A stretch of 64,000 nt of DNA from Centropristis striata (Eukaryota; Chordata; Actinopteri; Perciformes; Serranidae), in contig NC_081529.1 in NCBI RefSeq assembly GCF_030273125.1, forward strand, positions 10,690,621 through 10,754,620, written 5' to 3'. Below, one piece after another: positions 37,401-47,859 of the stretch. Position numbers and translations under genes: made by a program. A model generated the notes under the pieces. The model was not told the DNA's origin. It saw nothing but the letters and a program-made list of their open reading frames with translations, and searched no databases. Each line of letters begins with the position of its first letter. Within the stretch, counting starts at the first letter, position 1.

Positions 37401-40400
37401 CTAACTTCTGCAATGTGCTGAATTGGCACGATTGTAACGCCGCTATGAAATGTCAGCTAATGTTGCGACCACAATTTGGAGTTAGCATTGATACGCTAAT
37501 GGCTACTCTTGTAGCTGTAACAAGCAGCGCCGCTAGCATCAGTTAGCCGCCAGCTTTCGCTAATGACCAAATTTCACCGCTTTCCCGCATTTCACAACAA
37601 AGAAATAAGAGTTAGCAGAACTATTGTCCCTTGTTGTGAACCCCAACTTAAAGATATAAGTAACAACAACTCACAAACTTGTTTTTGAGCATACAACTGG
37701 CTTCCTTTGTTGTGCTAGCTTACATAATTGCCCTAAATGTCAATAATTTATATTTCCAAGTTTTACCAACTTAAATCACTGTTTCAGGCCAAAAATTACA
37801 AGTTGGCTTTTTTTTGCAGTGTATTGGCAATCCGTAAATGTTTTAATCTCTAAATCTGTATCGGACATAAAAATCCCATAACAGTTGGGCTTTACAACCA
37901 AGCTATATCTAGCAGGCTCCTGTATACTGAGTAATGAAGAGAGCTTTCTCTGGTGGCTATTGGCTCAATAAGCATTCTGTGAACTTGTTTGGCAAGGATG
38001 TGAATGTTATAAATGTTTTTATGTTGCAATCCTACAATCTATCTTTAATGCAATGTTGGAGACTTTGATAAAAAAAAACTTGGTCACTGGATTTTTATCC
38101 AGGCTCTCTAAATAAATGGCTCCTACCACATAGAACCAAATTGAGAAACCTTACGTATGTTGATTGTAATCTCAGTGTCAGTGTTGTTACTTTAGGCCAA
38201 GTGTATTAAACTGTCATAGAAGTATTTTGAATAGTAATAAAGGTGAAATACCTGTGAAATATGCCTTTCACCCATTGTGTTTCTCTAGTTTTCAGAAGTC
38301 ATTAATGGAGCACTGGAGGAATACTTCCCTCCTGACAGCAAGGTGCAGATTATTGCAGAACCCGGCCGATACTATGTGGATTCAGCCTTCACACTGGCAT
38401 CGCGCATCATTGCCAAAAGAGCGATCTTAGATGATGTGGACGAACACAACGGTATTGTATAGATGTCTTTTGCAGCCACATGAATGTTCATTATCAAGTA
38501 TTAACACAAAACTATACAATGTGTGTTTGTACTTCAATGGATGTTGATTTTAAATATATGAGCTACACTGTAAAAAAAGATAAATAATAGCTAGTCAATA
38601 AAATTGAGGCAATAGATTGCACGCAATATTATTTATTAAATCTAACTACGTTACAAGTTGAGTTAATAACAACTTAACAGGAAATGCCTGTCAATTAAAA
38701 ACAAACTAAATCTATTGTGTTGGATTCATTCAAAAATTCTCTTGATTTAGAATTACAGACACATAAAGATTATATTTAATGTGATCCAAATAAGTAGATT
38801 CTATCTCAAACGTTTTTATATTAAAGTTACTTAAACGACTGCCTCAAAATCAAGCACGCATTTATATTTAATACATTTGATCAAATATGTTAAGTAAAAT
38901 GAAATGACTACAGAATAATTTTTTACAGTGTATGAGTAGCTGTCTGATGGCACTACATGGCAATACACCACTACATCATTTCAACATCCACTAGCCATGC
39001 TCAGCTTCTAAGAAAGCTGAGCATGGCTAGTGGGGTACACTCACAAGAACTCAAGATAATTACATTTTTTCAGATCAATATATACCAAATATGCATTTTT
39101 ATCCTTAAGTATATGTATAGTCCAAATTCCATTCCTAAACCTTTCAGTGAATATTTCCAAGTCAACTCATAATTACAATGCTAGACAACAGACAAGTTAC
39201 CCTCCTCACTGTCGTACTACCCTTGGTCAATTTCCCTTAAAATACAGTGGTACAATACTTTGGTATGATCAATTTAATAGTTCCATACAGTTTTCCTCTC
39301 TGAACACATACAGTCATGGAAAAAAATATGAGACCACCCTTGTTTTCTCTAATATCTTGTTCATTTTAATGCCTGGTACAACTAAAGGTACATTTGTTTG
39401 GACAAATGTAATGAGATCAACAAAAATAAGAGTTTAATTTTAGAGCTGATATCTAGCCATCTTCCATGATTTTCTTGATAATTATTTTGGTTATTATCAA
39501 GTAAGTTGATAATAAAGTAGTAAAAGTTGTACCAGGCATTAAAATGAACAAGAAATTGAAGAAAACAATGGTCTAATAATTTTTTTTTCCATGACTGTAC
39601 AAGATCAGTTTAGTGGCTGCTCTGATTGCCCAGGTCACTATAAGTAGTACACACACTCATTTCTACACTTAAGTTTTTATTTCAATTTTTAATATTATTA
39701 TTATAATTTTGCTTTATTTGTATGTGTAATCATTATTTTTCTATCTCATAGTTGTTTTTTAATTTAACTTGTGAATTTTAATATAGGTAGAGACTCTGTA
39801 TAAGCCCTTTTGGGTTTCTTGCCGCTACCTTGCAGCTTTCTTTTGTTGTTATTTCTTTATCTTTTTGTCTTATTATTGTGCAAAATTTAAAAAAACTTCA
39901 AACTGCAAACTTTGTGCAGAGCAGCAGAGGGGCCATAGATAATCTACTATAATTTGTGTATCATTTTCAACATGATGTGAAACTATTGTATACTTGTCAG
40001 TTCGGTAACCTTCATTATTTTGCATGTATTTTTTTCCAGACTTTGAGAAAAGCAGCCCTGATAGAGTGATGATGTACTACCTTAATGACGGAGTGTATGG
40101 CTCCCTGAGCTGCCTGATCAATGATGCTGCCCACTCCGAGGTTGAGCCATACCTCAACAGAGTAAATATAAACCCTATCACTACATAACAACATGATGAT
40201 TCATTTGTTAAGTTCACAGTTGTACAAACAAAATATGGTTAAGGTGTGGTGAGGTTTAGGTCACCAATATTGTTTTGCTTTGCATTGCTTCTTTATGGTT
40301 AGGAAAAGATTGTGGTAATGGTCAACAGAAAAGAACACAGCCAGACTAACCACCGTACGTTTCTATTCTCTTAAAGAGGATGCTACTTCCTGCATTAGCA

Positions 40401-41291
40401 CTTAACATTAGCATTTGACATTAATCTTGTGGTGCAGAATTGTTCCATATGGATGGATTTTTGCTGCAAAAAAAATACTGTTTCAGCAGCTAAAACAGTT
40501 TAAAACGATAAAGAGAAGCTAAAGCCTTTAGTTCACAGTGACGTTAGTGATCCAGGTGGGTTTTTAAGAGGTTAATGTTCAAAACACCGATAGACTTTTG
40601 TTTAGTAAATATGCACTTTTAACTCAGGGCAGGTTGAGCGCATTTTACGTGCTTTTCATTCTTAATTTGTTAATAGTTTTGTCCATGTTCATGCATTTGG
40701 CTAGCCTGGGTATACCCATACTGCCTTAGCCGCTAGCGGCGCTAATCACCGCCGCTACCGTAACGCCGGTGATCTCGCTACAAGCTCATTTGAGATTAGT
40801 CTGGTGTTAGCCAGGCTAGCATTTGGCATTAATTATGGCAAGATTGTATATTTTTATTTGATCTTGTTATTTCCAGCTCAGCTCCTGCAGTAAGGCTAAA
40901 ATACATATGTGTACAAACAATAGTTACACTCTTATAGTTGAGCGCGTAAAACGCGCCGTTGAAACCCATTCAAAATGCAATTTTTGATCTCACTTATGTT
41001 AAAGCATAATACATGCATTTTATTAAATCTTGGTGTCAATCTGGGCTTTTGGCCTTGGAATTGATCATTTTTACTACTACAGCATATAGAGAAAAAATAT
41101 GCGGTTTATACACACAAGCATGTACTGCTTTAAATAAATCAAAAATGGGTCATCTTAAATCACATCAAAGATGCAGCCATCTAGAGAAAATGACTTACTC
41201 ATAACAAAAAAAGAGTTATTTACACAGCTGCGATTGCAGCCAGGTCTATAAAAATGGCAGCATCATGATATCTATATCTATATGATATATG

Positions 41292-41328
<37 letters not shown>

Positions 41329-41873
41329 CTTGCTTTTTAGAAGCACATTTTACACACTAAGAAGTACAAGTGTGCATAAAATAAAATTTGGGATCCTGGG
41401 CTCTAAATAAATGACCCAACCTGATCTAATGTTCATGCAGAGGAATTGTGTATTTAAAATAAGACGTGGAACAGCACGTCGGAGGCTGTCACTTACCCTC
41501 TGGCCTGAGAGAACTGTTAAACATGATGTCAGGCATAAGATTTAAAGGGATAGTTTGTGGGAGAATAAAATAACTAGGTGATGTGGATTTCATATTTCAA
41601 TGTTTGTGCTCCACACAGACTGTTGAGAGCAGTGAGCAGAGATACCGGTCTGTGATCTGGGGTCCAACCTGTGACAGCATCGACAAAGTGATCGACAACT
41701 TCTGGATTCCTGAGCTGCAAGTGGGGGACTGGCTCTTCGTTGACAACATGGGTGCTTACTCTGTTTGTTTAGCCACCGACTTCAATGGCTTTGAAAGGGC
41801 ACAAGTCTACCCTGTTGTAACAGCTGAAACATGGCACGCCTTGAACAATTTTGACATCAATAACATCCATTGA
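34407..41873 (+). CDS. Ornithine-decarboxylase-like PLP decarboxylase, 9 coding exons
   Basis: Group IV PLP decarboxylase; known members make putrescine from ornithine in the cytosol. Exons: 34407-34428, 34593-34723, 34848-35021, 35131-35303, 35388-35604, 36465-36548, 38289-38451, 40040-40161, 41619-41873, joining to 446 codons. The start is placed at ATG 34407 (MEKHMGC) because its exon ends in phase 1 before GTAAGA and the next acceptor is also phase 1. Seen: PLP lysine in PFYAVKCNN, GVSFHVGSG, DIGGGF, EPGRYYV, NDGVYGS, catalytic cysteine in WGPTCDS, NMGAYS, FNGF, and the antizyme-contact region SHIKYA to LVLRIAVDDSDS. Odd: NPCKQ of ODC1 reads HTTKP, and the protein ends ETWHALNNFDINNIH with no PEST/C441-type degradation tail. 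Antizyme inhibitors are unlikely because catalytic residues are intact. It looks like a non-mammalian ODC paralog; substrate unproven. AATAAA signals lie at 42339 and 42383. Confidence 0.87.
35605..36464 (+). other. ODC-like intron containing a full palindromic element
   Basis: An 860-bp intron, nearly half of it one complete copy of the TACAGTCATGG element (35873-36240). Confidence 0.7.
35873..36240. mobile_element. Palindromic TACAGTCATGG miniature element, complete copy
   Basis: It starts TACAGTCATGGTAAAAAATG and ends TTCCCATGACTGTA, 368 bp with a TA at both ends, consistent with a Tc1/mariner TA target. Almost the whole element can fold on itself: GCCCGGTACAACTAAAGGTA pairs with TACCTTTACTTGTACTAGGC, and the centre pairs CATGGTTTTCTTGATAATAA with TTATCAAGAAAACTATGG. 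Confidence 0.9.
36549..38288 (+). other. ODC-like intron with a CACTGCAAAA element
   Basis: Contains an element at about 37204-37821 with ends CACTGCAAAAGAAG and CTTTTTTTTGCAGTG. The rest is A/T-rich and I see no exon. Confidence 0.6.
37204..37821. mobile_element. Miniature element with CACTGCAAAA ends
   Basis: Inverted ends of about 12 bp. The interior repeats AACTTA/TAAGTT-type words (AACTTGTTTTTGAG, TCAACTTAACTGTAAGTTG). No clean target duplication seen. Confidence 0.65.
38566..38930. mobile_element. Miniature element with CACTGTAAAAAA ends
   Basis: Ends CACTGTAAAAAA and TTTTTTACAGTG; flanks TATGAGCTA and TATGAGTAG look like a slightly diverged target duplication. It resembles the element at 37204-37821 in its ends. 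Confidence 0.7.
39309..39599. mobile_element. Palindromic TACAGTCATGG element, near-complete copy
   Basis: TACAGTCATGGAAAAAAATA to CCATGACTGTA with TA at both ends. It is shorter than the 35873 copy because of an internal deletion in the right arm. Confidence 0.88.
40162..41618 (+). other. Last intron of the ODC-like gene
   Basis: Holds a short inverted-repeat element at about 40697-40825 (GGCTAGCCTGG / CCAGGCTAGC ends, G/C-rich core with GCCGCTAGCGGC) and an (AT)n run at about 41298-41327. No exon seen. Confidence 0.55.
40697..40825. mobile_element. Short inverted-repeat element with GGCTAGCCTGG ends
   Basis: TTTGGCTAGCCTGGGTATAC at the left and TGTTAGCCAGGCTAGCATTT at the right are inverted repeats. 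The core is unusually rich in CpG for an intron. Confidence 0.55.
41619..41873 (+). CDS. Last coding exon of ODC-like gene; tail-less C-terminus
   Basis: Carries the catalytic cysteine motif WGPTCDSIDK, VGDWLFVDNMGAYS and the dimer-interface FNGF, then reads straight to TGA 15 residues after PVVTA. In mammalian ODC1 an intron and a further exon encode the degradation tail at this point. Confidence 0.8.
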   Translation, partial: TVESSEQRYRSVIWGPTCDSIDKVIDNFWIPELQVGDWLFVDNMGAYSVCLATDFNGFERAQVYPVVTAETWHALNNFDINNIH

Positions 41874-42737
41874 TGATCTGGTAACGATGCTTCTATATAT
41901 ATGATATACACTGTGTTCACACTGAGATATGTCAGCTCATCTGTGAGTAATAGCCTGGCTGTTGACACCAAGCTGTTTCTCTGCACTGGTCTTTTCCCAA
42001 TAACCCATTCTTCCATCATGTTCGACAATGGTTCAAAACTTCGGATGAGAAATTACACAATAATCTGTATCTGTGTCTGTTCAAGCACCTAATTATCCTT
42101 GTCTATACTGTGAATGGGCAGAGTTTAAACCAACAGTGGTTTAGGTTAATATTTTTTAGCTTAAAAATGTATATGGGTTGGTCAGAATGATTTAAAATGA
42201 AACTGAAAGCTTTAAACTTTTAACATGTGTTTGTCATGTTTGGAAGTAACTCTTATTTTTAGTAACAGCATATCAAACATTATATCGCATAGAAAATTGT
42301 TCTCGTCAACCATACATAAGGTCACATTTTTGTCCGGTAATAAAATAGTTATCTATTCCTTCTTGTTGAGTGTTAGTTGTGAAATAAAAACTATGTTTAA
42401 AGTATACTTTAAAGTTTCCTTCTTCATCATCACTCATAAAATAAAAACATTCATTTATATACAGCAATAAGCTCTGTTCCCCACGACTTACCAAGGTGGA
42501 GATCTGTGACAGAGACAGTAGAAAACTCTAAATCACAAAAATGATAATTAATAAGAATATTGAATTAAGAATCAGAATCGATACACAGAATCTAACCAAT
42601 AGACAGAACTGTTAGACAACAGCCAGAACCCCAATTAAACCTTGTCCATTCAAAAACTTACAGAGATAATGCAAATGGTCCAAGAAAATGAAAGACAAAT
42701 TACTTTGTCACATTATCATTAACCCAAGGAATACTTG

Positions 42738-43055
42738 TGCATTATTTGCTCTCTAGATATGCCAGTCAACAAACCATTAGGTCCTTAAAGTCTTGATAAA
42801 ATGACTCCTGTGAGGTGGTGTGGAACCATTTAAAGCAGTGAAGCAGCAACAGCTCAGGTCTGTTAGTGAACACTGCCATCACCTGGAAAACATGCTCAAC
42901 TATCCAGTCAGACATCCAACAAAAGTAGAATCATACAACTGTACTGTCACAAAAGAAAATCACAATACAGTCATGGAAAAATGATTAGACCACTCTTGTT
43001 TTCTTCAGTTTATTGTTCATTTTAATGCCTGCCACAACTAAAGGTACATTTGTTT
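42738..43055. repeat. 318-bp segment, source copy of a local duplication
   Basis: Matches 45087-45404 over the same length with about six substitutions seen (for example GCCAGTC/GGCAGTC, AACTATCC/AATTATCC). It runs from unique sequence into the left arm of a palindromic element, so it is not itself a transposon. Confidence 0.85.
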
Positions 43056-43201
43056 GAACAAATACAGCTCATAAGAGTTTAATTTAAGAGCTGATATCTA
43101 GCCATTTTCCATGTTTTTCCTGATAATCATTTTGGTTATTATCAAGAAAACCTTGGAAAGAAAAGAATAAGGGTGGTCTAATAATTGTTTCCAAGACTGC
43201 A
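42966..43201. mobile_element. Palindromic TACAGTCATGG element, shortened copy
   Basis: TACAGTCATGGAAAAATGAT at the left; central CATGTTTTTCCTGATAATCA / TTATCAAGAAAACCTTGG; right end TTTCCAAGACTGCA. Confidence 0.8.
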
Positions 43202-44759
43202 TCATCATTAACAAAAGACATTTGAAGTTTACATGTTACATTTATTTAAAGTTTTGGAACATGTAAGCAACCTGACTCCTTATGACAATATTAGACAGAC
43301 AAAAATAAATAATTGAATTGATTTCCTTAAGACCAGTCTATTCATTAGTAAAAATAAATGTAATAAATAAATACCTTAACTGAAGGCCTGTCAAATATAA
43401 ACAGTGCTTGGTGCATTCAGTAAATAACTTAGCATTTTAAAAGGCCTGCCTGCAGCCGCAGACAACTTTTTTTTTTTCAGAGGTGGTGGATCCATTTGTA
43501 AAGCTATTGGTATGATGTAAAACTAGAAGATCTAAGGAATCTATTGGTACCAACCATGTCATATCTTTGTCATGAAGGTGGCAACATAATCCGCCAAAGC
43601 TAGGCTACATACATTAGGCCCTTACATACAGCAAGGGAAAAACTCTACATGGCCATATTCAAAGGGACCCCTGACCTCTGACTCAAGACATATGAATAAA
43701 AATGGGTTCTATGGATTCACATGAGTCTCCCCTTCACAAAAAAACAAATCCGAAGCAGGTAAGGGCATAAAACATACAGTTTTTTCCACAGGCAGCATGT
43801 CTTTCTATGGTATATTTACAACAAGAGTATTTCTCAGCAGTTTCAAGAACAGAAGTGCTTGCATTCTGGTCAACGAAAGAAACAATACTTGCAAAAATCT
43901 CCAAAATGTCAAAAGTTTTTAAATACCAAATCCCAGCAATCATTTTTCTATAATGTTCCATGAGGTCCTGGTGTCTAAATGAGGTATTTTGGTGTCATTT
44001 TTTGACCATTATAATGAAATTTCAAGCAGCTAGAAGCTAGAAATAGTCAAATTTACCACACAATCTGTGTTGTATTAAAATTGTATTAAATGGTATTAAA
44101 AATGGTATTCTGTCATTCTAACAGTGGTTATATATATTTTTATTTTATTTTATTTTAATTTATTTATATTTTGTTTATTGCCTTCTTCTAAAATATACTC
44201 CTGAGCTCACATCAGCATTCTGCAGGAAGGGGAATAATTAAGCGTGGGTGGCTTGGAATTCCTACCTTGAGGTCACCCAGGCCTTCAACTACACTGTTCA
44301 AAAAAATTAAAGGAACACTTAATCGTCACAATATAACACCAAGTCAGCTAAACGTCAGGGACATCAATCTGTCCATTTAGGAATAAAAAGGGATTGTGAA
44401 TCAATTTCACTTGCTTTGGTGCAAATGAAAGTGACAATAGCTGCAATGGAGGGGCAAAAACGAGACCACCCAAAGGTTTTGCATGTGGTAGCAACAAACA
44501 ATTTCTCTCTTCTTATCCTTCCTGACTGATTCTTCTCTAGTTTTGTGTTCTGCTAGTGTCCTTGTCACTACTGGTAGCATGAGGCGGCACCTGCAGCCCA
44601 ATCATGTTCCACAGGTTGTCCAGCTCTTCCAGGATGGCACATCCATTCGGTCGCAAGAAGCAGCTATTCTCAACCTTGGGGTCGGGACCCCAATTGGGGT
44701 CGCGAGATGATTTCTGGGGGTCGCCAAATCATTTTGGAAGTCAGCTCTGTCTCCACTGT

Positions 44760-45520
44760 GCTAAAGTGTTCATGTGTTTTAGTCTTTTTGGTCACTTAAT
44801 GTCTTTTTTTGGTCATTGTGGGGTTTTTTTGTAATTTTGTGTCTTTTTTGGTCAATTTGTGTCTTTTTTTGGTCATTTTGTGTCTTTTTTGATAATTTTG
44901 TTGTCAATTTGTGTCTTTTTTGGTCATTTTGTTTCTTTTTTTGGACATTTTGTGTCTTTTTTTAGTCATTTTGTGTCTTTTTTTGGTAATTTTGTTTCTT
45001 ATTGGGGTCATTTTGTGTCTTTTTTGGTCAATTTGTGTCTTTTTTTGGTCATTTTGTGTCTTTTTTTGGTCATTTTGTGTCTTTTCTGCATTATTTGCTC
45101 TCTAGATATGGCAGTCAACAAACCATTAGGTCCTTAAAGTCTTGATAAAATGACTCCTGTGAGGTGGTGTGGAACCATTTAAAGCAGTGAAGCAGCAACA
45201 GCTCAGGTCTGTTAGTGAACACTGCCATCACCTGGAAAACATGCTCAATTATCCAGTCAGACATCCAACAAAAGCAGAATCATACAACTGTACTGTCACA
45301 AAAGAAAATCACAATACAGTCATGGAAAAATTATTAGACCACTCTTGTTTTCTTCAGTTTATTGTTCATTATAATGCCTGGCACAACTAAAGGTACATTT
45401 GTTTTTTTTGGTCATTTTGTGTCTTTTCTTGTCATTTTGTGTCTTTTTTGCTCAAATTGTGTCTTATTTTGGTCATTTTGTTTCCTTTTTTTGGTCATTT
45501 CGTTTCTTTTTTGGGTGATC
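44760..45520. repeat. TTTTTGGTCATTTTGTGTC minisatellite, split by a copied segment
   Basis: About 19-20-bp units, many copies between 44790 and 45086, then the 318-bp intruder, then further units from 45405 to 45515. Frames across it give repetitive FGHFVSF-like peptides with no biological meaning. Confidence 0.9.
45087..45404. repeat. 318-bp segment, inserted copy
   Basis: Copy of 42738-43055, placed inside the minisatellite of the hAT element. The left junction falls at CTTTTC|TGCATTATTT and the right junction at a T run (CATTTGTTT|TTTTTGGTC), where microhomology is possible. Confidence 0.85.
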
Positions 45521-46007
45521 TGAACTGTGCGTGTGAGATTGTGTTCAGTGAGCGGGGGTCACGGACAACATGCATGTTAAATTGGGGGTCGTGACTCAAA
45601 AAGGTTGACAACTACTGGCAGGAAGGATTGCTGTGTTTCACAGCACAGTCTCAAGGGCATGAAGGAGATACCAGGAGGCTGGCCGTTACACAAGGAGAGC
45701 TGGACAGGGCGGTAGAAGGGCATTAACCCAGCAGCTGGACCAATATCTGCTCCTTTGTGTTGGGAGGAACTGGAGGAGCACTGCCAGAGCCCCACAAAAT
45801 GACCAACAGCAGTGTGCATGTTTCTGACCAAACTGTCAGAACAGACTCCATGAGGGTGGTGTACGGTCCCAATGTCCTCTACTGGGATCTGTGCTCACTG
45901 CCCAGCACTACGCATCTCAATTGGCGTTTGTGAGAGACCGCCATTTGCTCCTGATTCTCTTCACAGATGAGAGCAGGTTCTCACTGAGCACACGTGACAG
46001 ACGTGAA

Positions 46008-46487
46008 CTTAAAATATTTTACTCCTCTCTATTAGTTTTAGCTGAAAAATATGGACCAATACAAAAACTTTGCAATGATTTATCAAAGTTTTTTGATGAT
46101 TGGCTGGATGAAGTGTCAAGGTCTTAAATGACGTGATGATGTGTCTTTGGGCACCTTTTCATGGGGTCGGAATGTGAGTGGTGTGGTGAGAGGGGTTGTC
46201 TCAGCGCTGAAGAGGATCTGTCCGTATTGTTGCCTGTGTTTATTATATATTTTATTTTCTAATGTCATAGTTTATTTTTATACTTTTATATCTCTATTGG
46301 AGTTTGTGTCTGTGTCCACTTGACTTACTGAGATGATAGTTTTGTTGTTTATTTAACTCTTTGCCTTGCAGAATTTTGTTTTTGTTTTTGTTCTTTGTAT
46401 TTTTGGGGAAATGCATAGTGGAGATTCTTGATTGAACTTGTAATTATAGTATTGTGCAATAAAGTTTGAAAAAAAAAAAAAAAACAT
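46008..46487 (+). mobile_element. 5'-truncated LINE inserted in the Tc1 element
   Basis: A perfect 14-bp target duplication GTGACAGACGTGAA (45994-46007 and 46488-46501) flanks a 480-bp insert that ends AATAAAGTTTG plus a poly-A run (46469-46484). Its first 120 bp read YSSLLVLAEKYGPIQKL to LSKFFDDWLDEVSRS and stop, consistent with the extreme C-terminus of a non-LTR ORF2. The poly-A tail and long duplication indicate target-primed reverse transcription. Confidence 0.88.
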
Positions 46488-47270
46488 GTGACAGACGTGA
46501 AAGAGTCTGGAGACACCATGCCATACTGTCTGTAATATCATCCAGCATGATCGGCTTGGTGGTGGGTCAGTGGTGGTCTGGGGAGGAGTATCCTTGAAGG
46601 GTAACACAGACCTCCATGTCATAGCTAACAGTACCCTGACTGCTGTTAGGTACCGGGATGAAACCCTCAGACCAATCGTCAGACCTTAAGCTGGGGCGGT
46701 GGGCCCTGGGTTCCTCCTGGTGCAGGAAGATGCTCAGCCTCATGTGGTCAGAGTGTGTGGGCAGTTCCTGGACAATGAAGGCATTGATACCATTGACTGG
46801 CCCTCTCGTTCCCCTGACTTAGATCCAATTTATGGGACATTATGTATAGGTGCATCTCACACTGCCAAGTTCTGCCACAGCCTGTCCAGGATCTCACTGA
46901 TTCCCTGATCCAGGTCTGGGAGAAGATCCTCCAGGAAACCATCCACCGACTCATGAGGAGCTGCTTAGATTTTGTTGAGAGTGCATACTAAATCCAGCCC
47001 TCAATGGATTAATGATTTTGGTTTTCATTAAACAGTTTTCATGTCATTTTGATCTCAATAACTTATACAATGTACATCAGTTAGATTCTCACCGTAAATA
47101 ATTTGCTGATCAAGATCTGACATGAGATGAAAGCGTTCCCTTGATTTTTTTCAGCAGTGTACATGGCAGATAATCCGCCAATTTTATTGTGCGGGCCAAG
47201 TTGGGGCAAGTGTGTAATCAGAGGGGCACATTAAAAAACGCCAAAGATGATATTTAAGCATTCAAAACCT

Positions 47271-47490
47271 AGCTGATATCTAGCCATTTTCCTTCGTTTT
47301 ATTGATAATAACCAAAATAATTATCAAGAAAACCATAGAAAATGTCTAGATATCAGCTCTTAAATTAAACTCTTATGAGCTGTTTTTGTTGTTTTCATTA
47401 TATTTGTCCAAACAAGCCAGGCAGGCATTAAAATGAATAATAAAGTGAAGAAAACAACGATGGTCTAATATATTTTTTTCCATGACTGTA
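47271..47490. mobile_element. Palindromic TACAGTCATGG element, right-hand copy
   Basis: From AGCTGATATCTAGCCATTTT through the central inverted pair to TTTTTTTCCATGACTGTA. The left arm is missing. Confidence 0.8.
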
Positions 47491-47761
47491 GAATATCAGA
47501 TTTTTTTTAATGCTAATATCTGAGTTGTGCTAACCTTTATTCAACCTCACTGCTGTCATGGTTGAATTTGTATTTATTTTTAATTACATTTGTGTTTATT
47601 TTTTCCTCCATGATACAGCCTGCTACATGTTGTCTGCAGGTTTCTGGTTGTTTCTAGGTGCGAGGTGTCTCTTTACCGCTAGATGTCCTCCTGCTTTTTA
47701 TGACCGCTTCATCATGACAGCTGCTGGTTCAACTGTAGCCAGGGACTCTGTTGTTGTCTGT

Positions 47762-47802
<41 letters not shown>

Positions 47803-47830
47803 GCACGCACGCACACACACCCGCACGCAT
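47762..47830. repeat. (CA)n/(CGCA)n microsatellite
   Basis: CA array that passes into ACGC units and back. Confidence 0.95.
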
Positions 47831-47859
47831 AAGCACATTGAGCTCATAGGCCACGCCCC

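Larger units (their letters stand above)
44661..45617. mobile_element. hAT element with internal minisatellite, inserted in the Tc1 element
   Basis: Left CAGCTATTCTCAACCTTGGG and right AAAAAGGTTGACAACTACTG are inverted ends of the fish family that reads GGTTCTCAACCTT. The 8-bp target duplication is GCAAGAAG (44653-44660) and GCAGGAAG (45618-45625), 7 of 8 matching. The interior is dominated by an array of TTTTTGGTCATTTTGTGTC and by the copied 318-bp segment. Confidence 0.88.
44290..47161 (+). mobile_element. Tc1/mariner element with nested insertions; transposase pseudogene
   Basis: Ends TACACTGTTCAAAAAAATTA (44290) and TTTTTTCAGCAGTGTA (47161) are Tc1-type inverted repeats starting and ending with TA. 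The transposase frame on + begins near 44580 (MRRHLQPNHVPQVVQLFQDG) and continues after insertions: VLTAQHYASQLAFVRD, LFTDESRFSLSTRDRRE, GPGFLLVQEDAQPHVVRVCG, WPSRSPDLDPI. It is broken by a hAT element (44661-45617), a LINE fragment (46008-46487) and several stops and shifts. Without the insertions and their target duplications about 1.4 kb remains, close to a normal Tc1 length. Confidence 0.9.

Noticed and set aside
34407..41873. Antizyme inhibitor (AZIN1/AZIN2) identity
   Set aside because: Antizyme inhibitors have lost PLP/catalytic residues; here the PLP lysine, catalytic cysteine and NDGVYG are all present.
44859..45137. FGHFVSFF-like repetitive protein; also a CRISPR-like look
   Set aside because: The units are a contiguous 19-20-bp minisatellite inside a hAT element, without unique spacers.
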